Origin: a virus
Length of the DNA stretch: 29,079 nt
Direction: 5' to 3' (one strand)
IMG/VR virus record: IMGVR_UViG_3300035388_000084
Span: 1 to 29,079 of that record
Shown: one piece after another, positions 7,548-14,571 of the stretch
Layout: each line of letters opens with the position of its first letter
Numbering within the stretch: the stretch's first letter is position 1
Notes under the pieces: generated by a model
Told to the model about the DNA's origin: nothing
What the model saw: only the letters and a program-made list of their open reading frames with translations
The model's database searches: none
Made by a program: the position numbers and the translations under genes

Positions 7548-7772
7548 ATGGCTTACAATCGTGAAAACTTCTTAGAAAAGGTACTTGTTATTCAAACGAT
7601 TTATCTTGAGCATAGTGATAATTTGTCGAATAGAAAAATATTTGAACTGTATATCAAACCCCGTTTTATAAGTATTACAGAACGTACTTTTTATAAGTAT
7701 CTAGCCATTAATGCAAAAAAAGAATTAAAACAAATTAAGAAAATTAAAGAGAGCCAAATGGCATTATTTTAA
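7548..7772 (+). CDS. Small basic helical protein, possibly HTH
   Basis: 74 aa, basic, with a helical N-terminus, a central FISITERTFYKYLAINAKKE stretch that resembles a helix-turn-helix recognition segment, and a lysine-rich end. A DNA-binding role is plausible. It is preceded by a 31-nt AT-only-looking spacer containing repeated TAATTA motifs. Family not recognised. Confidence 0.65.
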   Translation: MAYNRENFLEKVLVIQTIYLEHSDNLSNRKIFELYIKPRFISITERTFYKYLAINAKKELKQIKKIKESQMALF

Positions 7773-7782
7773 AATCAAACAA

Positions 7783-7986
7783 ATGGAAAATTTAACATTA
7801 GAAACATTAGAAAAAGACAAAATTGAACTTGTAGCACAACAACAGCAAGTAATTGGTCAATTAAACCAACTTAACGATCAGAAAGTGGAAGCTATTGCAC
7901 AGGTAAATATGATTAATGGAGCAATGCAGTTTGTCGAGCAAAAAATTGATGCTATTAAGAATCCCAAAAACGAAAATAAAAAATAG
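7783..7986 (+). CDS. Small coiled-coil protein, unknown
   Basis: 67 aa, rich in Gln, Glu and Lys, with clear heptad character through residues 5-58 (two helices separated near residue 32). It probably forms a dimeric coiled coil or helical hairpin. It sits 10 nt after the previous gene in the early operon. The function is unknown. Confidence 0.6.
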   Translation: MENLTLETLEKDKIELVAQQQQVIGQLNQLNDQKVEAIAQVNMINGAMQFVEQKIDAIKNPKNENKK

Positions 7987-8008
7987 TATCTTAGTGTAAA
8001 CTTAAAAA

Positions 8009-8413
8009 ATGAATATGGACGACCAAAACAAACCAAGTTCTAAAGAAAAATTACGAGCAATGTTAATAACAGCAGCAATGTTTTCTGTTGTTATTATTTT
8101 TTTTGGAGTGATAATGTTTAGAGGCTGTAGTGATGATAATGCTAGAGAAGAAAAAAGACAGGTGAGAATGGAAATTATTAAAAAATTTGATGAAATATCA
8201 GTTGAGAGAGATGCTCCGCACAAACTCTCTGTTGATATTCTTCTCAAAAAAGAGCTAACAGAAATTGAACTTCGAGAAATAGCAAATTTAATTTATAGTA
8301 ATAAAACAGGAGAAAATTATCAAAGAGTTTTCATTACTTGTTATCTACATGGATCACCGTGGGCTACAGCTCATTTTGATCCTGATCTTGAAATAAAAAT
8401 CAAAAGTTTTTGA
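8009..8413 (+). CDS. Single-pass membrane protein with soluble C-terminal domain
   Basis: 134 aa. After a polar N-terminus comes a membrane helix (AMLITAAMFSVVIIFFGVIM, residues 17-36), then Arg-Gly-Cys-Ser. The ~95-residue exported or cytosolic domain ends in the pattern 'YQRVFITCYLHG...PWATAHFDPDLEIKI', which I have seen as a recurrent domain of unknown function in many bacterial and phage membrane proteins. The Cys after the helix could suggest a lipobox, but the helix is too far from the N-terminus for a normal lipoprotein. It is the last gene of the rightward early block. ATG 8009 and ATG 8015 are both possible. Confidence 0.7.
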   Translation: MNMDDQNKPSSKEKLRAMLITAAMFSVVIIFFGVIMFRGCSDDNAREEKRQVRMEIIKKFDEISVERDAPHKLSVDILLKKELTEIELREIANLIYSNKTGENYQRVFITCYLHGSPWATAHFDPDLEIKIKSF

Positions 8414-8429
8414 TTTTGTAAAATAATCA

Positions 8430-8446
8430 TTTAAACAGTGTTTAAA
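8430..8446 (+). repeat. 17-bp palindrome copy 2 (perfect)
   Basis: TTTAAACA-G-TGTTTAAA, a perfect 8-bp inverted repeat around one base, 17 nt after the stop of the last early gene and just before the terminator. This is the best copy of the dispersed motif. Confidence 0.85.
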
Positions 8447-8450
8447 CAAA

Positions 8451-8478
8451 AAGCCCCTTAAATTAAGGGGCTTTTTTT
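8451..8478. terminator. Bidirectional intrinsic terminator
   Basis: A perfect stem AAGCCCCTTAA / TTAAGGGGCTT (8451-8461 with 8463-8473) followed by T residues on the plus strand and preceded by A residues, so it works in both directions. It sits between two convergent genes (plus stop at 8413, minus stop at 8477) and separates the early operon from the inverted head block. Confidence 0.92.
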
Positions 8479-8884
8479 ATGGTTCGTAGTTAACTTGTGC
8501 TTTAAAGTCGAGTATCAGGGTAAATTTCCCTCCATGTTTTTTAATGTCTTCACCTGTGAGTGTAACGCCTGTTATGTAGGTTATTGCTTCGTTAAGCATT
8601 TTTGTTTTAACAAGCTTAATTACATCAAGACTTTCATATAGCTTTGTTAATACAGGTTCAGGAGTATCTGCTGCTGACCGATGATAAGGAGTAATATCTA
8701 CTTTAACAGTAAATGGAAACTCTCCAAGCATAGTTCCTTCGGTTAATTGTTCCCAAGGGATTTTGCCAAGTGAAATAAAAGCCGATGGACTTGTTTTAAT
8801 TTCTTCGCTTCCATCAATATCAATGTATTTTAATTCTTCAATCTCATTTAGTTTTTCTGCAATACTTAAATAAAGTTCAATCAT
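8477..8884 (-). CDS. Tail-terminator-like / head-tail completion protein
   Basis: 135 aa, mixed alpha/beta. It has the look of small tail-completion proteins (gpU or Mu gp37 type): an N-terminal helix, a strand region with PSAFISLG, a long strand (FPFTVKVDITPY), a helix, and a terminal strand. In this family the protein caps the tail and joins it to the head. It is the last gene of the inverted block, directly after the Mu G-like gene (10-nt gap), which fits. The assignment rests on size, fold pattern and position, and no diagnostic motif is seen. Confidence 0.5.
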   Translation of the reverse strand: MIELYLSIAEKLNEIEELKYIDIDGSEEIKTSPSAFISLGKIPWEQLTEGTMLGEFPFTVKVDITPYHRSAADTPEPVLTKLYESLDVIKLVKTKMLNEAITYITGVTLTGEDIKKHGGKFTLILDFKAQVNYEP

Positions 8885-8894
8885 AGTTTTAGTA

Positions 8895-9341
8895 TTAAGA
8901 TTTCATTATATCAGTCATCCTTTTGCGTGTTTTATCACGCATGTGATCAATTAATATTTGTGATTTACCAATAAATTGTCTTTTAGCCATTTTAAAGCCT
9001 TTTCCTCGCCCTGCATGCAAACCTTTATTGTGTACCTCGGCATATATCTTATCGCTTTTAATAGCCACGTCACGTCCTTGTTTTTCGTAGTCAATTGAGT
9101 TACCAAGCTCGCTTGTTTCGCCAGTAAGAATTTTACGTTTTGATGCTGCTTTACCTGTACCTTTGGTATTTTTTCTTCGTTTCACCTCTTTCCAAGGCAT
9201 ATCCTTTTCGCTTTTATTGGAGAATGCTTCATTATCAAAAGATTCTTTAAAATGATGAACAGCTTCAGTACCAACAACGTCCTGTACATCGTTCTGAATG
9301 AAATTATTGAGCTTATTTATCTTATTTATAAAATCTTGCAT
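8895..9341 (-). CDS. Phage virion morphogenesis protein (Mu G-like)
   Basis: 148 aa, matching the phage virion morphogenesis/tail-completion family that includes Mu gpG and P2 gpS. Family features are visible in order: a PWKEVKRR stretch after a helical N-terminus, KRKILTGETSELGNSIDYE near residues 88-106, DKIYAEVHNKGLHAGRGKGF, and MAKRQFIGKS near 118-127. The family acts in joining heads and tails. It lies between Mu F and the tail-terminator-like gene in the leftward block. The 104-nt leader ahead of it contains the opposite-strand small-RNA locus, which would be antisense to this gene's leader. Confidence 0.85.
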   Translation of the reverse strand: MQDFINKINKLNNFIQNDVQDVVGTEAVHHFKESFDNEAFSNKSEKDMPWKEVKRRKNTKGTGKAASKRKILTGETSELGNSIDYEKQGRDVAIKSDKIYAEVHNKGLHAGRGKGFKMAKRQFIGKSQILIDHMRDKTRKRMTDIMKS

Positions 9342-9345
9342 TAAC

Positions 9346-9377
9346 TTGACAATTAATTAAATTATGTTGTATATTTG
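9346..9377 (+). promoter_or_regulatory. Bacteroidota-type promoter of the small-RNA locus
   Basis: TTG at 9346-9348 and TATATTTG at 9370-9377, separated by 21 nt. This fits the Bacteroidota sigma-ABfr consensus of a -33 TTG and a -7 TAnnTTTG. It points right, against the flanking leftward genes, and predicts a start near 9382-9384, the first bases of the RNA stem. Confidence 0.7.
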
Positions 9378-9381
9378 CATT

Positions 9382-9455
9382 GAGACCTGTTGGTTAAAAG
9401 CGTACCGGTTTGCTTAACCGGAAACTTCTTTTAGCTATCAGGTCTCAGCTTTTTA
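9382..9455 (+). ncRNA. Putative 70-75-nt small RNA with own promoter
   Basis: The predicted 5' end pairs with the 3' end: TGAGACCTG (9381-9389) with CAGGTCTCA (9439-9447), 9 bp, followed by a GCTTTTTAA tail that could end transcription. Inside, two hairpins compete for the same bases: CCGGTT/AACCGG (9405-9410 with 9416-9421, loop TGCTT) and GGTTAA/TTAACC (9392-9397 with 9414-9419). The stretch 9422-9438 is left single-stranded. It lies in the gap between Mu F and Mu G genes, antisense to them, and overlaps the Mu F stop by 3 nt. The layout of promoter, closed structure and T-run is that of a regulatory RNA; expression and target are not known. Confidence 0.6.
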
Positions 9456-10605
9456 AGGGATTAAAGCTTGATATTGCATGAATTCTAGTCACTTCATTTC
9501 GACTATCGACAAAAACATTTATATAAGACTCCTTGCCCTGTATTTTAACCTTATAATAGTACCACTGCTTATAATTTACATTAGCATCGACAATCGGCTC
9601 CGGGTTAATTAGTGTAGCCCGACTCATTACATCTTCAATGTCATTTAAAAGCATATCTCTGAAAGCCCTGTTTGGGTGTGCTTTTCCTGTAATTGACTTT
9701 ATTTGTTCGTTTGTAAATGATATTGGATATTTAAGCTCTTCTTTTAAAATAACGGTATTGTTACCCACAAGCATTTCCTTTGCCCATTTTCTTACAGAGT
9801 TACGTAATATTTTTTGAGTGGATTTAAGCACCGTTTTAGTGGCTTTTTTGCCTGTTTTACTTTCGTATGGGTGCGAACTACTAAAAAGCTTTTTCGTTTT
9901 AGCAGGGTTGTTATCTAGCCCGGCAGCAACCTTTACATCATTATCGGGAATGTCGGCAGTTACTTCTTTGTCTGTATTTGTTATTCCACAGAAACAACCC
10001 CAATCTAAAGGAGGTGTATGGTAAGCCCAAAAAGTGTGATCCATTGGTAATACCGTACCGTAAAAAACTTTATGTTCTGCTCGTGGAACTGCTGCACGGC
10101 TAGGCAAATACTCTAAGTTCGGATATAAGTGGCTTGTTCGTTCCCATTTCTTCCAGTTAGATGCAGTTCGTGCCGATCTTACAGCAGTGTTGTATTCTGT
10201 TTTTAAGTGCCTGTACTCAGTATCAATAAAAGGTTGTGCATCCTTTTTAAACTGATTAAAGCTTTTTAAATTGCCGTCTTCATCACGCAAAAGACTTACT
10301 AATTCTTTATTTTTATGATGGGTTTTGAATGCAGAAAATACAGCATTGTTATACTTTAGTTCTTGTACAAAATCATAATCAGGATCGGCATATTTAACTA
10401 CACCAAAGCCTTCATCAACAGCTTTGTTTAATTCCTGAAAAGTTAATTTCCAAAGTGAAGGATCAATCCCATCGGGCGGTGTAACACCTGAATATACATC
10501 TAGTAAAGATTGACTTAATAAAGCATCGATATTAAATATTGAATCGGATAACTCAATGCTGTTTAAGCTCCCATAAAGCTTATCAATAGTATCCCTGAGC
10601 TGAAT
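9445..10605 (-). CDS. Mu F-like minor head protein (no normal start codon)
   Basis: The C-terminal part carries the Mu F/SPP1 gp7 minor-head signature: HTFWAYHTPPLDWGCFC at about residues 195-215, preceded by helical YRHLKTEYNTAVRSARTASN. These proteins attach near the portal and aid head assembly. A TTG at 10290 would give only 281 aa, but the frame stays open and reads as protein (for example QLRDTIDKLYGSLNSIELSD) back to the portal stop, with no ATG, GTG or TTG. I place the start at ATT 10603-10605, 8 nt past the portal stop codon, giving 386 aa; this is a guess. Alternatives are a programmed shift from the portal frame or a lost start. The stop overlaps the small-RNA locus. Confidence 0.7.
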   Translation of the reverse strand: MQLRDTIDKLYGSLNSIELSDSIFNIDALLSQSLLDVYSGVTPPDGIDPSLWKLTFQELNKAVDEGFGVVKYADPDYDFVQELKYNNAVFSAFKTHHKNKELVSLLRDEDGNLKSFNQFKKDAQPFIDTEYRHLKTEYNTAVRSARTASNWKKWERTSHLYPNLEYLPSRAAVPRAEHKVFYGTVLPMDHTFWAYHTPPLDWGCFCGITNTDKEVTADIPDNDVKVAAGLDNNPAKTKKLFSSSHPYESKTGKKATKTVLKSTQKILRNSVRKWAKEMLVGNNTVILKEELKYPISFTNEQIKSITGKAHPNRAFRDMLLNDIEDVMSRATLINPEPIVDANVNYKQWYYYKVKIQGKESYINVFVDSRNEVTRIHAISSFNPLKS

Positions 10606-10612
10606 GGGATTG

Positions 10613-11905
10613 TTAAGCCCAGGGCGAAAGCGAAAAAAGGAAATCTTTAAAATCTATATACCACGGTTTTTGGGCGCTAAGTTTGGTATCGGTTTTTTCT
10701 TCTTCCTTTTTAGGCTTTTCTTTTACAGACTTCGGCTCCTTCTTTTCGGTGCTTTCCTCGTCTTTATCCCGGATTTTCTTTTTATTTTTTGGTTGCGGAA
10801 TATTGTATGTTTCATAGAAGTACTCATCATCAATATCAATAATTTCTGCTAGTTCTTTGTCAAGTTCTAAACGCTGCTTTAAAGTAAGCTGCTCTTTTTC
10901 TTCGTAAGCAAAGTGTCCACCCTCTACTTTAAATCCAAAATTTTCAAGAATCGGTTTAAATTTTTCGTTCAGAATACGTATGGCAAGCTTCTTATCAGCT
11001 TTTGTTACTTCCTGTTCACTTTGAGCATGTATCTCGCCTTTGTAGTTTCCTCCTTTGGCATCGGTGGTCATGGTATTGTGAAGTATAAGCTTAGAGTTCT
11101 GACCATCGCAAAACTCTGCTAAATGCTTGTAAAGTTGTGATGATCCACTTTTAGAAACGGAATCATGCGTTTTTACATTGGCATTTGATGGCATTATAGC
11201 ATAAGGTGCAGATGTGGTATTCTTAGCCACTTGCTCAAGCATTGTTTTTGTTGCAGGATCGTTTCCTTCATAGGTGTATTCACGAAAAGGAGTACCGAAA
11301 ATTTGAGCAAAAACCGACCAATCGGCAACATCGCCCTTTTTATATATTACAGATACAGCAGCTTTAATAAGTAATCCTAAATCTTTAGGTTTACCTGCTG
11401 TTAGAACAAAACGACTGTATAAAGGATCGGTGTAGTCAATTCCTGAATCATCATAAATTTCATTAACCACTTCTGTGCTTTCAGGTCGAACATGACGGCG
11501 GTTTATTAGTTTATAATCAATTTTCTCAGGAGTAATATCTTTAAACCATAGCAAGCTGTAGCCTTGAAAACGACAATCTAATATATCTTTTAACATATTC
11601 TCGAAAGCTTCTGTTTCAATAAGTTTATTGATTTCTTCATGCTCTTTGCCTTTGCTATCGAAAAATTTAATGGTAGTATTTGTTACTCTCATTAATCGTT
11701 TTTCTGTAATACTTGTAAGGTGCGGATCAAGCATTATTTCATCGTACAAATCATATAATTGCTTTCGCCTTGGACTTGTAATACTTTCGGCTGCTTTGAG
11801 AGCCGTTCTCCACTCATCAATACCTTTGTATGATCGATCTACTTGAGCTACTGTAATATTAAATACCTCAATGTTTGGTTTTTTTACTTTGTTTTTATCA
11901 GCCAT
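10613..11905 (-). CDS. DUF935 portal protein (Mu gp29-like)
   Basis: 430 aa of the Mu portal family (DUF935), forming the ring through which DNA enters and leaves the head and to which the tail attaches. Recognisable segments are YDEIMLDPHLTSITEKRLM (residues ~52-70), DWSVFAQIFGTPFREYTYEG (~205-225) and GNYKGEIHAQSEQEVTKADK (~298-318). A Lys/Glu-rich linker (about 370-410) and a short hydrophobic end (FKDFLFSLSPWA) follow. It starts 3 nt after the DUF1320 gene and is followed by Mu F, the usual Mu partner. Near its end lies CC-TTTTTT-CG on the coding strand, a possible slip site toward the F frame. Confidence 0.93.
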   Translation of the reverse strand: MADKNKVKKPNIEVFNITVAQVDRSYKGIDEWRTALKAAESITSPRRKQLYDLYDEIMLDPHLTSITEKRLMRVTNTTIKFFDSKGKEHEEINKLIETEAFENMLKDILDCRFQGYSLLWFKDITPEKIDYKLINRRHVRPESTEVVNEIYDDSGIDYTDPLYSRFVLTAGKPKDLGLLIKAAVSVIYKKGDVADWSVFAQIFGTPFREYTYEGNDPATKTMLEQVAKNTTSAPYAIMPSNANVKTHDSVSKSGSSQLYKHLAEFCDGQNSKLILHNTMTTDAKGGNYKGEIHAQSEQEVTKADKKLAIRILNEKFKPILENFGFKVEGGHFAYEEKEQLTLKQRLELDKELAEIIDIDDEYFYETYNIPQPKNKKKIRDKDEESTEKKEPKSVKEKPKKEEEKTDTKLSAQKPWYIDFKDFLFSLSPWA

Positions 11906-11908
11906 GAT

Positions 11909-12310
11909 TTAATATCTTTTACTTATTCCACCGTACTTTATTTCCGTATTCTCAGGTTCACTTACCGATAATTTGGGAATATCGTGTAATACTATTTCGC
12001 CTTTGCGAATATCTTTTAATGTTGTTTTTGCGTAATCGTATCGCTCACGTCTTATTACTGGCACTTCTTCCAGCACTGCATGAATATGGTATAGGGCAAT
12101 ATCAATTACAGCATTTTTTATTAATGCGTTTCTGTCTGCTGCTGTTTGTGCCCACAATGTTTCGGTATTGTAACGAGTGTTTAAATACGAGTCGGCTTCA
12201 TCAATTGCTAGTGCAATATTTTCATTATTATGATTTGGGTTTTCTCTTGCAATTGCACCCAGCACCTCGCTGTAAATACTTTTCCCTAAATCTTCTTCTT
12301 CAATAAACAT
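11909..12310 (-). CDS. DUF1320 protein (Mu gp36-like)
   Basis: 133 aa of the DUF1320/Mu gp36 family, thought to be a head-tail connector adaptor. Family features: an N-terminal helix, the AIDEADSYLNTRYN segment (residues ~35-48), a helical ADRNALIKNAVIDIALYHIH stretch and a VIRRERYDYAKTTLKDIRKG segment (~83-105). In Mu it lies after the capsid gene; here it is moved ahead of the portal. A copy of the 17-bp palindrome abuts its start codon on the upstream side. Confidence 0.85.
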   Translation of the reverse strand: MFIEEEDLGKSIYSEVLGAIARENPNHNNENIALAIDEADSYLNTRYNTETLWAQTAADRNALIKNAVIDIALYHIHAVLEEVPVIRRERYDYAKTTLKDIRKGEIVLHDIPKLSVSEPENTEIKYGGISKRY

Positions 12311-12311
12311 G

Positions 12312-12328
12312 TTTAAATGGTGTTTAAT
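12312..12328 (-). repeat. 17-bp palindrome copy 3 (upstream of DUF1320 gene)
   Basis: Read on the minus strand: ATTAAACA-C-CATTTAAA, three mismatches from the perfect palindrome. It starts at the last base of the large terminase stop region and ends 1 nt before the DUF1320 ATG. Confidence 0.65.
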
Positions 12329-13851
12329 TAATATCTTCCTGTGCGCCTTGCAGCACCATAACTAACCTTGTTTTGCATATCTTTTGGTACATATAAGCGA
12401 TTAAGCTTATGTAATGCACCTTCATCAGCATCAGGACTGTCATCATGACCTTTATAGCCCGGTTCAATTCCTTTAAGCTGTGCTGTTCCTTCCTGCATAT
12501 CGTTTGAGCTTTTCTCTCTTTTGTTATATATGATCCTGCCTTGCTGATAATATGGAAGCATACCTAAAATACGATCATACTTATGTGGTTTCTTTCGATC
12601 ATCTGTAATTAAAGGAATATCATGTCCGTGCTTTTCTGCAACTTGGTCATATACCATTTGTAAGGCATCGTTCCAAAATTGACTTTCATAGTAAAAATTT
12701 ATATGAACACTCTCAGGTAATTGCTGATGGTAATAAAACATCCATTCAATTGCATCGAACATTTTGCACTGTCGCACAAAAGCCTTAACTAAATAATAAT
12801 GCCTGTTTTTCATTCCCCAAATCCTTACGGCATTGTAATCGGCAGTTTCTTTATCGGAATAGGCAACATCCCAATAAGCTAAAATATGATCAAAATGGTC
12901 AAGCCTTGGGATGATATCATATCGCAAAAGTTTATCGGTAAAAATCTTTCCTTCGGTATGTGGTTCTTGGTTATACTCAGCTTGACATACTAATGTTCCA
13001 AGCTCAATTATTTGAGCTTCCCAGTACTCTTTTGGGTACATAGCATCCCAATTAGATTCAAGTGTAACAGGGTCGTAAGCCTTAATATGATGAACAAACC
13101 ATTTTTTATGCCTGTCTTGTAATACGGTTTGAATCATTCGCTTAGCCCAACGGTTATTCGAGAATAAGAAACGTCTAAATTTACCTGTCATTGTAGGAAT
13201 CAAAGAGCGTTCAATCCAACGAGCCTGTTCATCTTGGCGCATTGGATTTTTATTAATTTCTTCGGTTTCCATATCATCAGCCTCGCAAAAGTCAGGTCTT
13301 CTATTCCCTACACGCAACCCCCTTACTTTTTGACCAACACCCAACGCTCTGCCGATATACCCGTTTCCAGTAATAAAGTATCCACGTTCCCACTTTTTGC
13401 CAATTACCTTTTGTTCGCCAAAGTCACGAATAATATTGTGATTTGCTTCCAGTTCAGCTCTAAGGTCATCAAGCAAGTCGGATGCTGCATCAAAGCTGTT
13501 TGATATTTGAAGATAGTACCAACTTTGATCATTGATATGAAGCCAAAAAGGAATAAATATGGTACAGTGAACTGATTTTGCAAAACCACGAGGCCACTCA
13601 GCAAAACCTTTAAAAGTTTGATTGCGTTTCACCTTATTTGCGAGCTCTATCTGAAAATTTCCACACTCACATTCAGCAATATGTGAAAAATAGGTTTTTA
13701 TCATAAACCTATAATCAATCTTAGCCCTTTTTATTCTTGCTGCTTTAGTATCTTCTGTATCTACTATATCTTCGTGTGTGACACTCAAAAGCCACTCGAC
13801 TTTTTTACGGTACTCTTCGACTGCTTTTTTATCCTTTGCTGTAAATTTCAT
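12328..13851 (-). CDS. Phage terminase large subunit (Mu gp28-like)
   Basis: 507 aa with an N-terminal ATPase and a C-terminal RNase H-like nuclease, the motor and cutter that packages DNA. ATPase signs: a Walker-A-like loop WPRGFAKS (residues 86-93), a Walker B region PDFCEADD (186-193), and a coupling-type SNNR near 231-234. Nuclease signs: YWDVAYSD with Asp328, YYESQFWND near 370-380, and a terminal acidic run HDDSPDADEGALH where metal-binding Asp is expected. It is about the usual length for the family. It follows the small terminase after an 80-nt gap. Family call firm. Confidence 0.93.
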   Translation of the reverse strand: MKFTAKDKKAVEEYRKKVEWLLSVTHEDIVDTEDTKAARIKRAKIDYRFMIKTYFSHIAECECGNFQIELANKVKRNQTFKGFAEWPRGFAKSVHCTIFIPFWLHINDQSWYYLQISNSFDAASDLLDDLRAELEANHNIIRDFGEQKVIGKKWERGYFITGNGYIGRALGVGQKVRGLRVGNRRPDFCEADDMETEEINKNPMRQDEQARWIERSLIPTMTGKFRRFLFSNNRWAKRMIQTVLQDRHKKWFVHHIKAYDPVTLESNWDAMYPKEYWEAQIIELGTLVCQAEYNQEPHTEGKIFTDKLLRYDIIPRLDHFDHILAYWDVAYSDKETADYNAVRIWGMKNRHYYLVKAFVRQCKMFDAIEWMFYYHQQLPESVHINFYYESQFWNDALQMVYDQVAEKHGHDIPLITDDRKKPHKYDRILGMLPYYQQGRIIYNKREKSSNDMQEGTAQLKGIEPGYKGHDDSPDADEGALHKLNRLYVPKDMQNKVSYGAARRTGRY

Positions 13852-13931
13852 TTAAGGGCTAATTTTAATGTTTTGCTGTTTTAATGGGATAGTTGTACCA
13901 TTTTTGAATTAAAGTTTAATTTAAACGGCAT
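13852..13931. promoter_or_regulatory. Spacer between small and large terminase
   Basis: An 80-nt AT-rich gap in an otherwise tight leftward operon. Apart from palindrome copy 4 at its right edge I see no clear promoter box or T-run terminator. Being longer than its neighbours' gaps, it may hold a minor start for the terminase-portal mRNA. Confidence 0.3.
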
Positions 13932-13936
13932 TTAAA
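13920..13936 (+). repeat. 17-bp palindrome copy 4 (end of small terminase)
   Basis: TTTAAACG-G-CATTTAAA on the plus strand. It overlaps the stop codon of the small terminase gene (13932-13934) and precedes the large terminase leader. Unlike copies 1, 3, 5 and 6 it does not abut a start codon. Confidence 0.7.
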
Positions 13937-14378
13937 CAGCCTTTCCCGCCTGTTTTTGTCTTTGTTCAATGAAGCTTAATAGTAAATTTGAAATATCAGC
14001 AGCTTTACCGGGATGATTTTTAATTAACCATTCGGTAACTTCATTGAATACTTCGATGTAAATATGAACAGGACTATCGGAAAGGGCTTCAATTTCTTTA
14101 CGCAATACACTTTTAGCATCGGAAAGTGTTTTATCAGGAATTCCGCCACGATCTTCAATTGCTTGATTAACGGCTTTTAATTGCTTGTATGAATCGGTAA
14201 GTAACTGCTGACGTGTAACGGTTTGTGCTTCTTTTAAATCATTCCATTCATGCTTTTCAATCCACGCTCTGAGTGTTTTCTCAGTAATGCCAACTATATC
14301 GCATATCTCTTTTCTGCTAAGATGCCCTCTTGTATATAATGATTGTGCAAGAGCTTTTTTTTCATCGTACTTACCCAT
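13932..14378 (-). CDS. Terminase small-subunit-like HTH protein
   Basis: 148 aa. The N-terminus is a clear helix-turn-helix (residues ~19-45: HLSRKEICDIVGITEKTLRA), the usual DNA-recognition part of small terminases and of DUF1804-type proteins in transposable phages. A helical middle (residues 50-105) would make the oligomer, and a charged helical end follows. It directly precedes the large terminase in transcription, which supports the role of recognising the phage end for packaging. The start is ATG 14378, at the edge of the divergent control region. Confidence 0.75.
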   Translation of the reverse strand: MGKYDEKKALAQSLYTRGHLSRKEICDIVGITEKTLRAWIEKHEWNDLKEAQTVTRQQLLTDSYKQLKAVNQAIEDRGGIPDKTLSDAKSVLRKEIEALSDSPVHIYIEVFNEVTEWLIKNHPGKAADISNLLLSFIEQRQKQAGKAV

Positions 14379-14571
14379 TTGTTTTTAAGCAAAAATGGAG
14401 TGAAAAGATGATGAAATGAAAAAAGTGTGAATGCCTTTCGTGGAAGTGTGATAGCCTAACACAGAAGCTAGGAACATGTAATTAATGCCAGTATTATTGC
14501 TTTGAAATCAAGCGAGAAATTACGCAACAAGATTAAGCTAAAATCATGAAAAAACAAAACTTTTAAAAATC
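14379..14571. promoter_or_regulatory. Divergent late control region with direct repeats
   Basis: A 193-nt gene-free gap between the leftward head block and the rightward capsid-tail block. Two near-identical 14-mers, AAGTGTGAATGCCT (14423-14436) and AAGTGTGATAGCCT (14444-14457), lie exactly 21 bp apart, two helix turns. The second is followed by AACACA, giving a GTGT...ACAC dyad at 14446-14463. This looks like a binding array for a late activator, as Mu has for C protein. No perfect TAnnTTTG is seen, which would agree with activator-dependent promoters. Function inferred. Confidence 0.55.

Noticed and set aside
9445-10290. Mu F gene as a 281-aa protein starting at TTG 10290
   Set aside because: It would leave 320 nt with good protein-like reading in the same frame unexplained, in a block where genes otherwise nearly touch. 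The longer frame is more likely.
10604-10852. Plus-strand hydrophobic 82-aa frame
   Set aside because: It is the reverse shadow of the Lys/Glu-rich portal C-terminus, which always reads as Phe/Leu-rich on the other strand.
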